From: Massospora cicadina
Taxonomy: Eukaryota > Entomophthoromycota > Entomophthoromycetes > Entomophthorales > Entomophthoraceae
Direction of reading: 5' to 3'
DNA length: 64,000 nt
NCBI GenBank assembly: GCA_022478985.1
Contig: JAKSZP010012222.1
Coordinates: 21,301 to 85,300, forward strand
Within the stretch, counting starts at the first letter, position 1, and each line of letters starts with the position of its first letter. Made by a program: the position numbers and the translations under genes. The notes beneath the pieces are model-generated. The model searched no databases. It was not told the origin of the DNA and worked only from the letters and a program-made list of their open reading frames with translations. Below, piece by piece: positions 1 through 11,932 of the stretch.

Positions 1-349
1 TAAGTTAGATTTAAGAAGTGTTGTTGGGCAATTGCTCTATATTTATTATAAATAAGTGTGTTCTGAGGACTGGCGACCTTAATATCATCCGTCCTATTGC
101 TCAGTGGGCTCAACCCTATGCAAAACCCTTCCAGTGTATAGCAAAAATATCGCCCAAAATTATAGCAGTGTTGCTCACTGCAGCGGGCCCATTAAACAAC
201 CACTAAAAATTAAAATATTTCCAGTTGCCAGCCGTGGCATATCAGGCTTGCACCAAAGGGAAATTATAATATGTTGTACTTGCAAAAGCTGCATAAATCA
301 AGCTTGAGGTGGACACATTGTTAAAAAAAACAAGAGGTGCTACTTCAAG

Positions 350-1800
350 AGCGTGACAATGTTAAAAATCAACTTGAAAATTGGTTAGTCAGTTGTGGAT
401 AATTGGACAACAGAACAGGCAACTTGCCAATTGACTGGGTGAAGCTACTGAGTGGCTACACTGCACGGAGAAGAAGTTAAAACCTACCTTTTACCCGCCT
501 CAACTCCATTGGGAAGTCGAAGGACAAGAGGTCGCTCAGAAAGTATTAGTTAAAATCAAATATGACCTGATATTCAGCCTGAGAGCTTTTCGCCAAGCGT
601 TCAGGAAGCATGAGCTGCTCAACTCATGATGGCAGCTCTGGGGATGATTATGTTCTGACCCAAAGAGCCCCCTATGTGATATGAGTCCTAACCACTTAAG
701 AAACCTATGCTACCCTTAGAGCAGTCGCCCAGCAGTGTGCCGCTGGGCCTTCTGAGCAGTTCCTCACCGTTATTCTAGCTATGAGCCTCACTCAAATCCC
801 AGTACACTTCCAAGGATCGCTTTTATGAGCAGGAATAGGAGGCATTCATTGACAAGATACCTCCATTTGAATACAATGGAACATCCTTGTATTCTTCATA
901 TGATTTTGAATTTATGGCAGAAGGAGCCTCAGATCGGTGTAAGGCTAAAATACTGATATCCACTCTGGATGTTGGAAGTGCTGATCAAGTTATTTACTAT
1001 CTTCCAAACTGCTCTGCTAGGATCAAAAGATGAAGAAAATTGTGCTGAAGTTGTTCACAGGCACTGCCAAGATGTTGGGGCGGAGGGCTGAGTTTTTAAC
1101 TATACTACCATTGTAACGTGCCTCTTGCTGAGTTTGCATACTTCACTACGATGAAAACACACATACTAATAGGGGAAGAAATTTCTAGCTGATGTCAATA
1201 TGGGAATTTCGTTGATCTCTGTAGTGAAGCCATACCGTGAGCTTTCTAACTTAATGGCACCGTTTATGAAGGATGACTTACTCCTGCTCAAAATTGTCCA
1301 AATTCTATGTCATCTATCTGCCACCTTTACTCCGCACAATAAGGAGAGAAAACCTACAGCTGTGTTGCTGGTCTTTCTTATTTAGGGAAATTATCCTGCC
1401 ATGTTAAGAGTACTCCTAGTAGCCTCCAGCATTATTATAACTACAAACCTCACCCTTTGCTGAGTTATTATCCATATTCCAATTGTCAGTTTGGCTCACC
1501 TCACAATAATCAAGGGCGTGGACTCTATGGGGTAAATTGTCTTAAATTCAGTCGCCCTGAGCATCTTGCATGGAGTTGCCCCAATTGTCAGGCCCATTAC
1601 ATAAAGTAGGAACAGTAATATTTGGGAAAAGACTGAGCAGAGTAGAGATGGGACTTTCTGAATCTGTTATCCTAACGCCAAACGTCCCACCTGAGCTTAT
1701 TGTAGTATATCCAGCGGAAGTCCCCCAATATGGTGACGGATTTTTATACCAACAGCCAGTTGAAGAAGTGAATTTACTGACGTGGGTGCAAGGCAAAGCT
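350..1800 (+). pseudogene. Gyp-1 gag remnant
   Basis: Broken plus-strand coding sequence in the gag position upstream of protease. A charged, coiled-coil-like start (LLQERDNVKNQLENW) is read near 350-400. Around 850-1000 there is a readable stretch (PPFEYNGTSLYSS), and near 1530-1590 a Cys/His-bearing segment that may be a degraded zinc knuckle. Gyp-5 gag starts with a comparable charged helix. Many stops and frameshifts prevent any single ORF. The gag call rests mainly on position and composition, and the boundaries are approximate. Confidence 0.5.
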
Positions 1801-2159
1801 GCGGCTGATGAAGGACGTCAGTAGCAACCAAATACCTGCAACTGTCAAAATTTAACTAAGCTTCTTCAGACGATCAGGACCCATCCTCAGATGCACTTTA
1901 CCTGAGAGTATAAACGTCGCCCTCCCAGTAGAAGCTATCCTTAAAGAATTCTCAAAGTTGGTGAAGAAATTTGAGCTTCTTTGGGAAAATGTTCCATTAG
2001 ATATCCACATATTAAATAATCAAAGTTCTTCTTATTAATAATGTGCATACTGTGACGTTATGTAGCTAAAGCCCAATTTTATGATATGATAGAAGCAGGT
2101 GCTTGGTCAGCATAATTTCAACTTTGTTTGGTGGCAAAGTTGGCATTAAAACCAGATGT

Positions 2160-2450
2160 AGATTTATTGAATGGTGTATGGGACCGCTGGAGACAATAGC
2201 AAGGTCTCAGAGGGAGCGTACATTGCGTTGACCCTAAAGTTTAGATCTATCTTTGTCATAAATCTGGAAATTGTGCTATCAAACAAACATTATGACCTGC
2301 TAATTGGAGATGCGTTTATGAGCCACTTCTGTGCTGTCATTGATATTATTGAGGAGACTTTGAAATTTTTGAACAGAGTATCTCAATTTATTTTACCTCA
2401 GGCGGAGTACAAATGGATTGGGTGTGTATGGGACATTTCAACTTCGCCTA
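2160..2450 (+). pseudogene. Gyp-1 aspartic protease, C-terminal half
   Basis: The readable stretch ends with HYDLLIGDAFMSHFCAVIDI. This is the conserved C-terminal part of Ty3 retropepsins, where an xDLLIGxxFL motif precedes the final strand. The N-terminal catalytic D-S/T-G is not visible, so this is a partial relic. It lies between gag and the RT, as expected. In the live element the protease would cut the Gag-Pol polyprotein inside the particle. Confidence 0.7.
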
Positions 2451-2999
2451 TAGTTATAGTGCAATACCAGTGTGCTATCATTGATTAAAGAGGAAACCCT
2501 GGTCCCTCCCCCAAAATATATATGGAAATCAAAGGTTGCCTCTTTGAGCTTCTGGGTCCATATCCATCCCTACGGTCACCAATTTATGGCAAACACTGAG
2601 TTAGAGGTGAAAACACCAAATGGGCTCTATGAGAGAGTTCATTGGGCCTTATCAGCAATCACGGCTGGAGCCCAATGGGCTCCAGGCATTATTCTGCTGC
2701 GACAACAAGAGATCCAGATTTTACTTGAGAACCTACAAAATGAACCACTTCTTATTTGTCAAAAAAAATTCTAGTATATTTACAATTGACCCCTGTGGAA
2801 GAGATCTTTCAGGTTCACGAGTTTTAGGTCTCTGGATGAATTTGGTTTATTCATTTAACAGCAGCCCAGAGAAATGGCAGTGGTACCTCAAAAACAATTA
2901 ATGTGGATTATCAAAAGACCATAGAGATAAGGCGATAACTTTATTCCAAAAATATAAGGAGATCTTTGCTGTTAACGATCATGTTTTAGGGTGCGCTTG

Positions 3000-3720
3000 G
3001 GATGTGGTATATTGATTATACTTTGGGGATCATCCCCTTTAACAGGTCTCAGCCAATCTACCAAATAAGGGCAGCTGGGAGGTAGTCACTTAGGATATTA
3101 AATAATGCTGCTAAAGCAAGGGATGCTAAAACCATCTGAGTCCATAGGCTTCACTATTCTAACTGTCAAAAAGAAAGTCAGTATCAACCAGATATTGATA
3201 GACTACTGGAAGCTCAAAGGTATCACAAAGAAGGATATTTACCCTTGCCATGGATTAAAGATGTCTTGGATTGATTGGGAGGAGCTCTTTAATTCCATTG
3301 ATAAATTTGATATCATGGTACTGGTAAATTTAGCTGTCCGTGGCATAACATGAAATGCTCCATAATCACATTCAAAGGGATTTTTTCAACTGGTTCATAT
3401 ACCTCAAGGGCTGAGTAACGCCCCAGCTATGTTCCAATGGGCGATGAACACTATCCTTGGTGATCTAAAGCTGTCATGAGTTCCTGCGCACCTTTACAAC
3501 GTTTTCTGAGCACCTTAACTATTTGGAGGTTGTGCTCCGCCAGATGGTTGAGGCCACCATCAAGATCAAACCCCATAAATGCCACTTCTTAAAGGACTAA
3601 CTGGAGTAACTCGGTTATATGGTGGATGAGACGGGAATGAAACCCCATTCTTTCAAAGGTGGATGCTATCCAAAAGATTATTATGCCAACCAGTAATCAT
3701 GTCATACAGGTTTTTTTAAG
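3000..3720 (+). pseudogene. Gyp-1 reverse transcriptase remnant
   Basis: RT fingers are visible as LKQGMLKPSES, then a degraded VKKK-IDYWKL-GITKKDIYP segment. This matches the usual Ty3 pattern IKPSxSPxxSPxLLVKKKDG, DYRxLNxxTxKDxYPxP. Further on, PQGLSNAPAMFQ can be read near 3400 (the LPxGLxNAPATFQ motif). The YxDD catalytic box expected near 3500 is lost. Stops and frameshifts throughout. Confidence 0.8.
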
Positions 3721-3867
3721 ATGATTGGCTATTAACGACGCTTTATACCAATTTAAGTTTTATTGGAGGTCCACTGTTTGAGTTAGTAATAAAGATGCTG
3801 CGTTTGAATGGATGGAACGTTGACAACGCTCCTTTAATACACTTTTATAGCTCTAATCAGTGCACTG

Positions 3868-4330
3868 GTGTGGCGCCTTCCCAATTTTGATAAAGTGTTT
3901 TTTATCTTAATGGATGCATCCCTTTACGCTATTGGGGTGGTTCTATCTCATAGAGACAATGAGGGGGAGGAGAACGCAGTTGTGTATTGTAGTCTGATCT
4001 TGAATTGCCCTGAACGTGATTGTATTGTGACAAACAGGAAATTCTTAGTGGTGCTCTATGCATTTTTGCAGTTTAGGTTATATTTTCATGAAATGAAGTT
4101 TAAAGTCATAATGGATCATGTATCGTTATGCTGGTTGCAGAACCTCAAGGAATATGAAGGGCACCTAGCCCGATGAGCCCTTAAACTGCAGGTGAAAATC
4201 TTTGATATCCTCCACTGACCCAGCGCAAAACACCAGAACCCTGATTTCTTATCAAGATTACAACTGTTGCCATCACATAAGATCTGCCACTGTGATGTAT
4301 GATAAAATGCGCAGCGGAAAATATGACAAT
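3868..4330 (+). pseudogene. Gyp-1 RNase H domain
   Basis: An open stretch of about 100 codons reads LPNFDKVFFILMDASLYAIG, then EENAVVYCSLIL and NRKFLVVLYAFLQFRLYF, then VIMDHVSLCWLQNLKE. This is the standard Ty3 RNase H path (F-L-x-TDAS-xxAxGAVL, S-x-x-L-xxxERNY, ExLAxVxAxxxxRxYL, V-x-TDHxSLxWL). The catalytic Asp of the DAS motif and of the MDH motif are present. It is the best preserved domain of this element. Confidence 0.85.
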
Positions 4331-4559
4331 GATCCGCCTCAATTCATAAAGTGTTAAATAAAATGTGAACTAATACCTTCCAGCGGAACAGGAAATTATA
4401 CAAATGGATTGGAGATTCTACGGTGAACTTCTCACAGCCCACGTAACATCCTAGCACCATTATTAGTTCACATAAGGCAGTCAGAAATGGTCGAGTATGC
4501 AAGATGGTGAATTGTTGCATCCTGGTATTACTGGGAAAGAATAAATCTCAATGCGCTTA

Positions 4560-5130
4560 AAAGAATCTCCTGCTACCATCAGTACCAAGTGGAAAACCGT
4601 TCTTCCAGAAGATCTCAGGCCAGTTAGTGAACATCATATTCTTTAGCAATAGTTTCCATTGATGTCATGAGGCCTATGCCAATGGGAGCTAACTGCTCCA
4701 AGTACATTATGGTGGTAATCAATTACTTGATCAGGTGGGCTGATTTATGGCGATATGGGATTTGAAGGGCATTCATGGTGGCCAAGTTAAAAATTGAATG
4801 TAGAAACAGAGACATGGCTGCCCTCACTTTGCTCTTACCAATAATAGAATTAAAGTCACTTCGCACATCCTCCCAAAGTTGAATGAGCTGATGGGCATCA
4901 GTGGGGTCCTGATGACCCCATACCACCCCAAGATTAACAGGATGGTTGAGCAAGTTAATGGGACTTTGGAGAACATACTCCAGAAATTTGGTAACAAATC
5001 GGCCTTCTGATTGGAGTTCCTTCCAAAAACCGCTGTTTTCACATACAACATTAGCTATTATTCTGCCACGTGAAAAGTCCCTTCCAATTATTATTTAGAC
5101 AAAAACTTCCTCTTCTGGCGCTTCTTTATG
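4560..5130 (+). pseudogene. Gyp-1 integrase core remnant
   Basis: After frame changes one reads D-V-M-R-P-M-P and KYIMVVINYLIRWA near 4660-4740. These correspond to DxxGPxP and KYIxVxxDYxTRWxE of Ty3 integrases. Near 4915-4990, PYHPKINRMVEQVNGTLENI matches the conserved AYHPQTNGxVERxNxTLKxxL motif with the catalytic Glu. The domain ends about 80 bases before the 3' LTR, so no extra 3' ORF is present in this family. Confidence 0.8.
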
Positions 5131-5206
5131 CTTGTGTAGAAGATACTAGCATAATGGACCCTCAACACTATTTGGCCACAGTTGGGATTTTTGACCATAT
5201 CTCAGC

Positions 5207-6255
5207 TGTCTAGATTTTAGGGCTGCTAGGGGATAATTTCGTATATAAATGTGGATTAGATTTTGGTTGTCCCTGATTTTGGGTTAACATTGTCGAGAGA
5301 ATTTTAGTTATTTTCCTGGTTTTGATCCATTAGGGATTGATCCAGCTGAATGCATAAGATCTAGTTGGGCAGAGTTGCTGAGAAATGGGGGCATCTGGTA
5401 GTTGATTGATGATTAACTATCAGATGTACTGATTGGGATCAGTCAGGGTTCATCACCAACTGATTATTAATATAAGGGTTAAGTTGTGAGGAAAGTGATG
5501 ACGCCTGCAACTAGCAAATCGATCAGTTGGTTTGTGACTTCTCTTAATGGGCAACATGTCACATTACCAAAGCTGGTCGCTTGCCAAATATGGTATGGTT
5601 CACTGAGCTTGAGAGTTAAACGTTAGGGACACGTTTTCTAACTCTTTCCATTTTAGGTATCGAGGATGTCTGATAATGGAATCCTAGCCAAGATGGGGAA
5701 GACCATAGCTGCTGAGATGACAAAGGGTAAATCAATGGCAACAGCTGCCGTTTCATTGATGTGGTGCCAATTGAGGGTTGGGCTCCAAGTACCCACTATA
5801 AACTCCCCTAAGAATTCCCTTAATAAAAAACATTAATTACCAAAATTTGTTACTAGTTCTATTCTTCTTCAAGGATAATATTGCTGTGTGCTTTAATTGG
5901 AGACTCTTTAGGACTAAGAGTAAGAATTGATAATCCAGAGAGGTCAAGCTGAGATGAGATGATAATTGCTGCCATCTGTGTGTCACCAGAGAGAAGCCAT
6001 AAACAAAGATTTGAGCGTGGATCAAGTTAGGCGGTATAAAGATACAAATCCCTATTGAGGACAACTTAAGTATTTTGAGGGGAACTACTGTTCAATAATT
6101 TAACCCAACTCTAATGATCTATTCAGCTACAGATAATAGATTTCATACTATTATAAATTTTATATCTATTATTATCAGAGAACATGAAGGATTGCGCAAC
6201 ATCAAACCTGTGCAGATATAAATTTAGGGGTTATCAGTCTTGAACATTCAACAAA
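5207..6255 (+). repeat. Gyp-1 3' LTR
   Basis: Matches, in sense orientation, the LTRs of Gyp-5 (reverse complement of 19237-20381 and 29563-30710). Shared landmarks are TGxTxxGATTTT at the start, TTAACTATCAGxTGTAC near 5415, the small ORF starting MSDNGILA near 5666, CATTAATTAC near 5830 and AAACCTGTGCAG near 6210. Divergence is high. The exact 3' end is uncertain by about 20 bases. Confidence 0.75.
5666..5836 (+). CDS. Small ORF inside Gyp-1 LTR (56 codons), conserved in Gyp-5 LTRs
   Basis: ATG to TAA encodes a 56-residue peptide starting MSDNGILAKMGKTIAAE. The Gyp-5 5' LTR has the aligned MSDNGILARMGKTITAE in a 62-codon ORF (30232-30044, minus). The Gyp-5 3' LTR has the same start with one stop. 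It lies upstream of a TATA-like ACTATAAA, so it would sit in U3. I do not recognise the family. It could be an LTR-encoded protein, or simply a conserved promoter region that happens to be open. Confidence 0.4.
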   Translation: MSDNGILAKMGKTIAAEMTKGKSMATAAVSLMWCQLRVGLQVPTINSPKNSLNKKH

Positions 6256-6734
6256 ACCGTAAATTTTAATAACCACTCAACAAAACGGTGTTCAAGCTGC
6301 AGACCAAAGCGTACTTATTCAGCTTAGCTAGGAAGATAAAGAATCATGATGCAATAAGGTACAGCATAGTGGGATAGCTCAATTCAGAGATGGGGAAATG
6401 GTTATATTTATGACTAACACAGGTTCAGTCAGAAGCATAAATTGCCAACATCTGGATTGGTCTATTTGAAGTAATCAAAAAACAGGTTTGATGCCAATAC
6501 TATCAAGGACACTAAGAGTAATGAGTTTTTTAACCAAGTGCATGCGAAGTTCCAGTAGGTGTATGTATAATAGGAGATTATAAACCAGTCAAAGGGGTAA
6601 TGTCAAGATTCTGATAGGACTGTAATGTTATGCTAAGTAGCTATGGCGGAATGGATGAGCTTGATCAATTATAGTAGTATGATAACATTGACGAGAGCTT
6701 CTTGATCTAAGGCAGTAGGGCGATACTAAGCTTT
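6256..6734. other. Spacer between Gyp-1 and LINE-1, nothing recognised
   Basis: About 480 bases with no readable domain and no obvious repeat of other parts of the window. It may be old host DNA or a very decayed element fragment. Confidence 0.4.
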
Positions 6735-6904
6735 TAAATTTTAAATTTATTGCGGGGAAGGCCGACCATGGGATGGACACTTCCAAATATGACTCAGAAG
6801 AGACAAAACTTAGTAACATGGAAGGCACCCCAGAGAAGCGATGCTATCTCTTGTTGCCAGTGGGAACGCCACTTATGGGGAGGGGGAGGGAACGTGTGAA
6901 GGGG

Positions 6905-9900
6905 CCTTAGCCATAATTGAACACGTGTGGAGGAAGGGGTCTGAAATGATGAACCAGACTGGGAACCAGGAGGAGACCAGCTGTCAGCAACGCGGTGGGA
7001 AGTATCCGAACATCCATGCTTGAAGTGGTCCACCAAATGAGAGCGGAATCTGTGGGAAGCTTCTGGGAGGGTGGGGGTGGAGCCAGCGATGGCATATAAG
7101 ACAATCGTGTGGATGGTCCACATGGCGATTGCAACCAAAAAGCACGAAGGGAGGGTGGAAGAGAGGAGGCCATTGATAGAGCAAACATATCTCTTGACAG
7201 ACTGAAGGGATGCGTTTGATCCTGGCCCAGCAGACGTTGAACTTCGCGCCATATCACTTTAGAGGTGGGGCACTTCTCCAGGCGGTGGAAAAGCGTTCCA
7301 TACTGGCCACACACGACACAGAATGAGTGTAAAGCGTTAGAGCGCTCAGCTGAACGATACACCCGCCTCAGGCAGCGCCACAAATGGGAGCAGACTTGAG
7401 GCTGCAACAGAGGATGTTGTACATATTTCCAGATAGTTTTTGGGTCTCAATGGAGTAAGGGATGTCCATCATGTCCAGGTAGTCCACTCTGGATAGGACA
7501 TGGGGCCGAATGGGGATCACGCCATCATGGATGGGTAGCCCCTGTACCTCTTGTGTGAACTGAGGAGAGGGGCGGCCTCTTCAGGCTGTATGTCCGCTAA
7601 TACAAATTCTCCACTCAGCACTTCGCATGGAGAGTAGGATTCGTTTGTAGTGGGTTTTAGTCCCGTGAGGACCTGTGGCCGGTGTGTGATGCGAGGTATT
7701 TCATCAGGGAGTGGGGGTTCGATGGATTGTTGAGGCCCAAGGCGCGGGAGAAGTTGGAGCAGGCTGCGCGGGACCAGTGTTGGGAGAGGAGTGTAGGGGC
7801 GGTGACAGCCGCGATCCAGGTGCCCAGGATCTTGGCAGCATGGGCTTTGAAGTCAAGCAGGCCCATGTCACCATAATGATGAGGGCCAAACATGACCTCT
7901 AGCTGTACTGGTGGAGGGCGGCCTACCAAAGTTATCCTTGCAGCAAGGCATACAAGGATTTGAAGAAGCTTGGTGAGAAGGGGATGGCGTGGGCTCCAAA
8001 CCAGACTTTGGAGAGGAGCATAGAGTTGGCTAAAACAACCCTGCCAGTAAGGGAAGTAGGGTGGGCTCTGAGAGAGGCGATTCGCTTTGTCACGTTGTCC
8101 AGAATATGGCACTCCATTACTGCTGACGCATATCCGCCTGCCTCCATCCACACGCCCAAATGGCGTACAGGTCCTATGGTAGGACTTGGTACAAAGGGGA
8201 GCACCAGTGGGGCGGTATGTGTTGAGTTAGTAGGGCGAGGACGTGGGCGAGCAGATGGGCCAGGTTGGGAACTAATTGCTGGGGTCCAACAGTTCTGAAA
8301 CCGACCAAGGAGGATGATTTCGGTTTTATAAGCGTTCAGTGCCGCGTTGCTTACCCGGGAATACTCCTGGATGAGAGCTTCAAGCGCGCGTGCATCTTGG
8401 TTACTAGACACCCCAACCACACAATCATCTGCGAATGCCATTATCTTGACTTGGGCTTGGCCTGGCACATGGACCCCAGTGAGTTGGGCATTCACATTCG
8501 CAGTAGTGGGTCAAGGCTGAAGTTGTGTAAGAGTGGGCTGAGGGGGTCCCCTTGTTGCAAGCCCCTTCGAGGGTGGACTACTTCCGTTAAGAAGCCAGGG
8601 CCACGTACTGCCATTGTTGCAGATTCTGTGAGCAGCATCACCCAGTTGATGAAGCGAGGGGGTAAGCGGAATTGATGGAGACAGACCCTGAGGTATTCCC
8701 AGTTTACTCTATCATAGGTCTTCTGTTGTCCAATAATACAAGTGCCCCAGAGGCTGTGGACTGACATACATTAGCCACAGAGTGCACGTTATCCCAAATC
8801 GACATTTTGGGTATGAAACTGAATTGTTCTGGGGAGATGGTGGCAGATGCTACAGTCCCTAAACGGTTAGCCATGATTTTTGTTAAAATTTTGGTGTCTG
8901 TGTTTGTTAGAGAAATGGGGCGCCAACTGGCTAAGTATAGTTTATCCCCTTTCTTGAAGAGTGTGATGGTAAAGGCCTCATGTCCTCCTGGTAGGAGGCG
9001 CGTTTCCAACAGGCTTTGGTTAAGTGAGACGAGTGGCAATGGGGATATATATTTGAAGTACTTTTTGTAGAACTCATATGGAATGCCATCTGGGCCTGGG
9101 CATTTTTGGTTTGGTTCACTGCGAATGGCTGTCCATAATTCATTTGGAGTAATCAGTTTCATTATTTACGGGTATTTAAAAATGGTGCGGATGTGGGCTC
9201 AGTCAAGAAATTCTGCCAATTTGGCCAGGTAAATTGAATTGGATCAGTACAACTTGTAGTAATACTTTTGTGTTTCAATTGCCACTTCGCTGGCATATCC
9301 GCAATGGAATCATCCAATCTTCGCACCTGTGTGCAGGCCACACTCTGGCATGGTGCGAAGAATTTTTTTAAAGAAATGTGCGGTGCACTTATCACCTTTT
9401 GTGATGCAGTTGGCCCTGTACTGAACACAAACCTAATTTTTGTGTTGCCTTTCGAGCGCGTTGAGGTGGGTGGCTGCCTCCGCCCACTTCCAGCCCCATG
9501 CAGAGCTGTATCCTGTAGCTGGGATATTGGACTCCAGGTGTGCCAACTCTGCCAGAGCGCGCGAAATGACCGCTGATGTGGCTTTTAAGCATCTGGAGGA
9601 GATATAGTGAGAGTGGCGGATGGTGTCATCTTTAAAAGTTGCCTATGTGGAAATGGGGTCCGCGCAAAATGGTGCAACAAACTCTTTTGCCAAAGTTGCC
9701 GCTTCCACCCACGTGAAAAAACCTGGCAACGCGAGCTTGGAGGGGCGAATTTTGCACCAATGTAGGGCCTTAGCAGCTGTGACAGGTAGTTGGTAGTTTA
9801 ACAAGACCAGTCAATGGTCAGAGAATTCTCTTTTTGTTGTTTTGAAGTAGGAGATGTGGGGTTGGAATTTCGCTGGCGTTAGGATAAGGTCAATGTGGGT

Positions 9901-10493
9901 CATAAACCTTAATTGGCCGTTGTGGATGTGGGGACGTGTCATGTTTTTGAGCAGTGGGGCATGTCGCGGCAGTGCATCCATTAACCCGAGAGAGGCCTTT
10001 AGAACGCGAAGTTCTACGTGACCCTGGGGGGTCATGGGGTGAGGAAGGCCACCGGTCCATTGTTGTGTTTAGCCAACAGTTCATGTCGCCAACTACGAAA
10101 GGGTCTGGGGGTAGTGGGAGGGATTTGACTGACAAGAAAAATTCCTGACACTCACATGCACTGTTTGGGGCATAAATGTTGATGATCGCGTGCGCTACAT
10201 CCGCCCATGAGAAAGTGACAATGAGAACTTGGCCATTTAGGAATTTTTCTGATGATAAAAATTTGGAAAATTATTTTTCCAAATTAGCACCACACAGTGC
10301 TTTGAACAGAAGGATAAGGAAGGGAGGAGCATGGTTTTCAAGCTTCCTTGGAACCTCGTGGACAGTGGGACTCCTGGATGACCAGGATATCCACAGGTAA
10401 ATTGTGTTGTAAAAGACTCAGTTTTCTAGCCCAGGATGGGGAGGCCTTGAGTCCGGCAATATTTAACATCCCTAAAGTGAAGGTTTCCCCCAT
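6905..10493 (-). pseudogene. LINE-1 ORF2 (APE endonuclease - RT - zf-RVT)
   Basis: The ATG at 10493 lies 7 bases beyond the end of the ORF1 frame. Endonuclease motifs in order: MLNIAGLKA, LVIQESHCP, INIYAPNSA, FVVGDMNCWLN and, near 9830, SDHW. RT motifs: KCPGPDGIPYEFYKK, WRPISLTNTDTKI, TYDRVNWEYL, RGLQQGDPLSPLL and AFADDCVVG (catalytic Asp pair, about 8430). The C-terminal part has CVVCGQYGTLFHRLEKCP (about 7310-7260), a zf-RVT type metal site. Order and length suit a single ORF of about 1,200 codons, now broken by several frameshifts. It nicks the target and primes reverse transcription there. Confidence 0.88.
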
Positions 10494-10499
10494 TGCACC

Positions 10500-11912
10500 T
10501 TAGGTGTGAGGGGGTGGGCACCCGGGCCCACCAGCCTTCTCTAGATCCCCATGGGCCTTCACAGCAGCGCAGGTGTTAGCAGCAATGCTATCAGGGTTTT
10601 TGTTAATTTTTGCAGAAAGAGTTGCGTTGGCTTTAGCCTTTGCTTTTTGTTTTCCTGACGTTGGACAAATTTTTTGCAGTGCAGATGAGTTCTGTGCACC
10701 ATTGAGCGGGTCAAAATTTCTTTTTAGTTGGGATGGGTCCCAAGTTAGTTTTGACCGGAGCTTGGGTGCAATAATTGGGTGAGATTGAATCCCCCATTGG
10801 ATCCTAAGATTGAGTGGCCCGGTCAGCATGGGCTTCCCAATCTGATTGGTTGATGGATTCCCAGGTTGCTTCCACCGTGAAGGTTTTCATGTCATCCTGG
10901 CGTTGTGAGTGTGGGATAGTGGTGGTGGCCTTGGCTGCTTCCTTAGCCGTGGCCCTGTGGGCCTGCTTGGCCTTCTTCCACTCTTGTGGGGAAATAGGCT
11001 TTACCAGTAGGTAGCAGCCTTATGCTCCCCACAGAAAAGCCTATTTGGTGCTTGCGGTTGGTTTGTAGTGCGCCTCTCCACTGGCCATGGCCGCCGAGGG
11101 GTGCTCTTGGAATGTGACGCCATCCTTGGTGGGGCATGAGTGTGCCTTATGGCCAAACGCGTCACAGTGGGTGCAAATGGGGGGCGCGCTGTCCACGGTC
11201 ACCCAGAATGGGTGGGTAGTATGCCCTGCAATATCAATAAAAGTGGAGTGCGGGATCTGGGTTAGGTCCTTTGCAATCTCCTCAGTTGGGGTCAGGACTG
11301 CGATGGCTTTGCCAGTGCACAGGTGTGGCATCAGTGTGAAGCGTTGCATTTCGAAAGATTATATTTCGCCATATATGGCGAGACCATCTTTCAGGTGTTG
11401 TTCCAAAATGTCACGTTTTACCGTAGTAGGCAAAAAGTCAAACATGAGGAAAAGTTGGTTTGATTTTGTCCATCTGGTGCATTTGGTTTCGATGGCCCAT
11501 TGCTCTTCAGGGATGTTGACCACTACGTGCACTGTCACAGCCTCGTCTGCTGCCTCTTTGCTTTCAAAACCTAGGTCCAGCCAACCACATGACATGGAGT
11601 GAGGTGCGATGTACACCGCGGGTGGGAAAATTGTGTGCACATCTTCACAAAATTTTTCCCATAAGGCCGTTTGTTGGATGTCCAGAAACACGCGGACTCT
11701 GAATTCCACCGATGAAAGTGGCTGAGAGTGTGGCGTGTTGATGTACTGGTTGCATCGTGCTTGCCATGCAGGTATCCCTGGGGAAATAATGACCACCAGT
11801 TTTTAAAATTTTTGTCTATTCTGCTGGTTTCTATGGGGCGTTTTCAAATGTTGGAGGCCGCAAGCCTTCCACCTGCTCCTCTTACCTTACTTGCCCAACT
11901 GCTCCCTGACAT
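10500..11912 (-). pseudogene. LINE-1 ORF1 (RNA-binding, CCHC zinc knuckle)
   Basis: The ATG at 11912 begins MSGSSWASK. After a frameshift the frame continues with a hydrophobic/charged segment containing CGWLDLGFESKEAADEAV, then DILEQHLKDGLAIYGE. After a stop comes a domain ending in CTHCDAFGHKAHSCP, a perfect C-x2-C-x4-H-x4-C knuckle at about 11190-11145. A basic Lys/Ala-rich tail (KQKAKAKAN) follows to 10500. Such ORF1 products bind element RNA. The D elements encode a related protein: compare GYFDVGFQSEEDAEVA in D-b. The ORF is broken at least twice. Confidence 0.85.
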
Positions 11913-11932
11913 GGGCGCAGACTAATCTCCTC

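Larger units (their letters stand above)
1..6255 (+). mobile_element. Gyp-1: decayed Ty3/gypsy LTR retrotransposon, 5' end outside window
   Basis: The plus strand carries, in order, gag-like sequence, an aspartic protease C-terminus, reverse transcriptase, RNase H, integrase and a 3' LTR. This is the canonical Ty3/gypsy order. Every domain is broken by stops or frameshifts, so the copy is dead. Its 3' LTR (about 5207-6255) is a diverged relative of the Gyp-5 LTRs, so the two belong to related families. The 5' LTR and the start of gag lie left of the window. The first 350 bases hold no recognisable domain. Confidence 0.85.
6735..11932 (-). mobile_element. LINE-1: APE-type non-LTR retrotransposon, near full length
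   Basis: Minus-strand element of about 5.2 kb. ORF1 (CCHC) runs 11912-10500 and ORF2 starts at 10493. ORF2 has APE endonuclease, RT and a C-terminal zinc-binding zf-RVT region. The 3' end reads GTGTCCATCCCATGGTCGGC, then CTTCCCCGCAATAAAT. That tail recurs in LINE-2 and in the D elements. No long poly(A) follows. The endonuclease plus zf-RVT layout fits L1/Tad1-like elements, but I cannot fix the clade. Several frameshifts and stops make it inactive. Confidence 0.9.

Noticed and set aside
6841..7023. Plus-strand open stretch over LINE-1 ORF2
   Set aside because: It overlaps the minus-strand zf-RVT part of ORF2, which has clear family motifs. The plus reading is its mirror.
8265..8675. Plus-strand 136-codon open stretch
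   Set aside because: It lies opposite the RT catalytic region of LINE-1 ORF2, where AFADD and QQGDPLSPLL are read on the minus strand.
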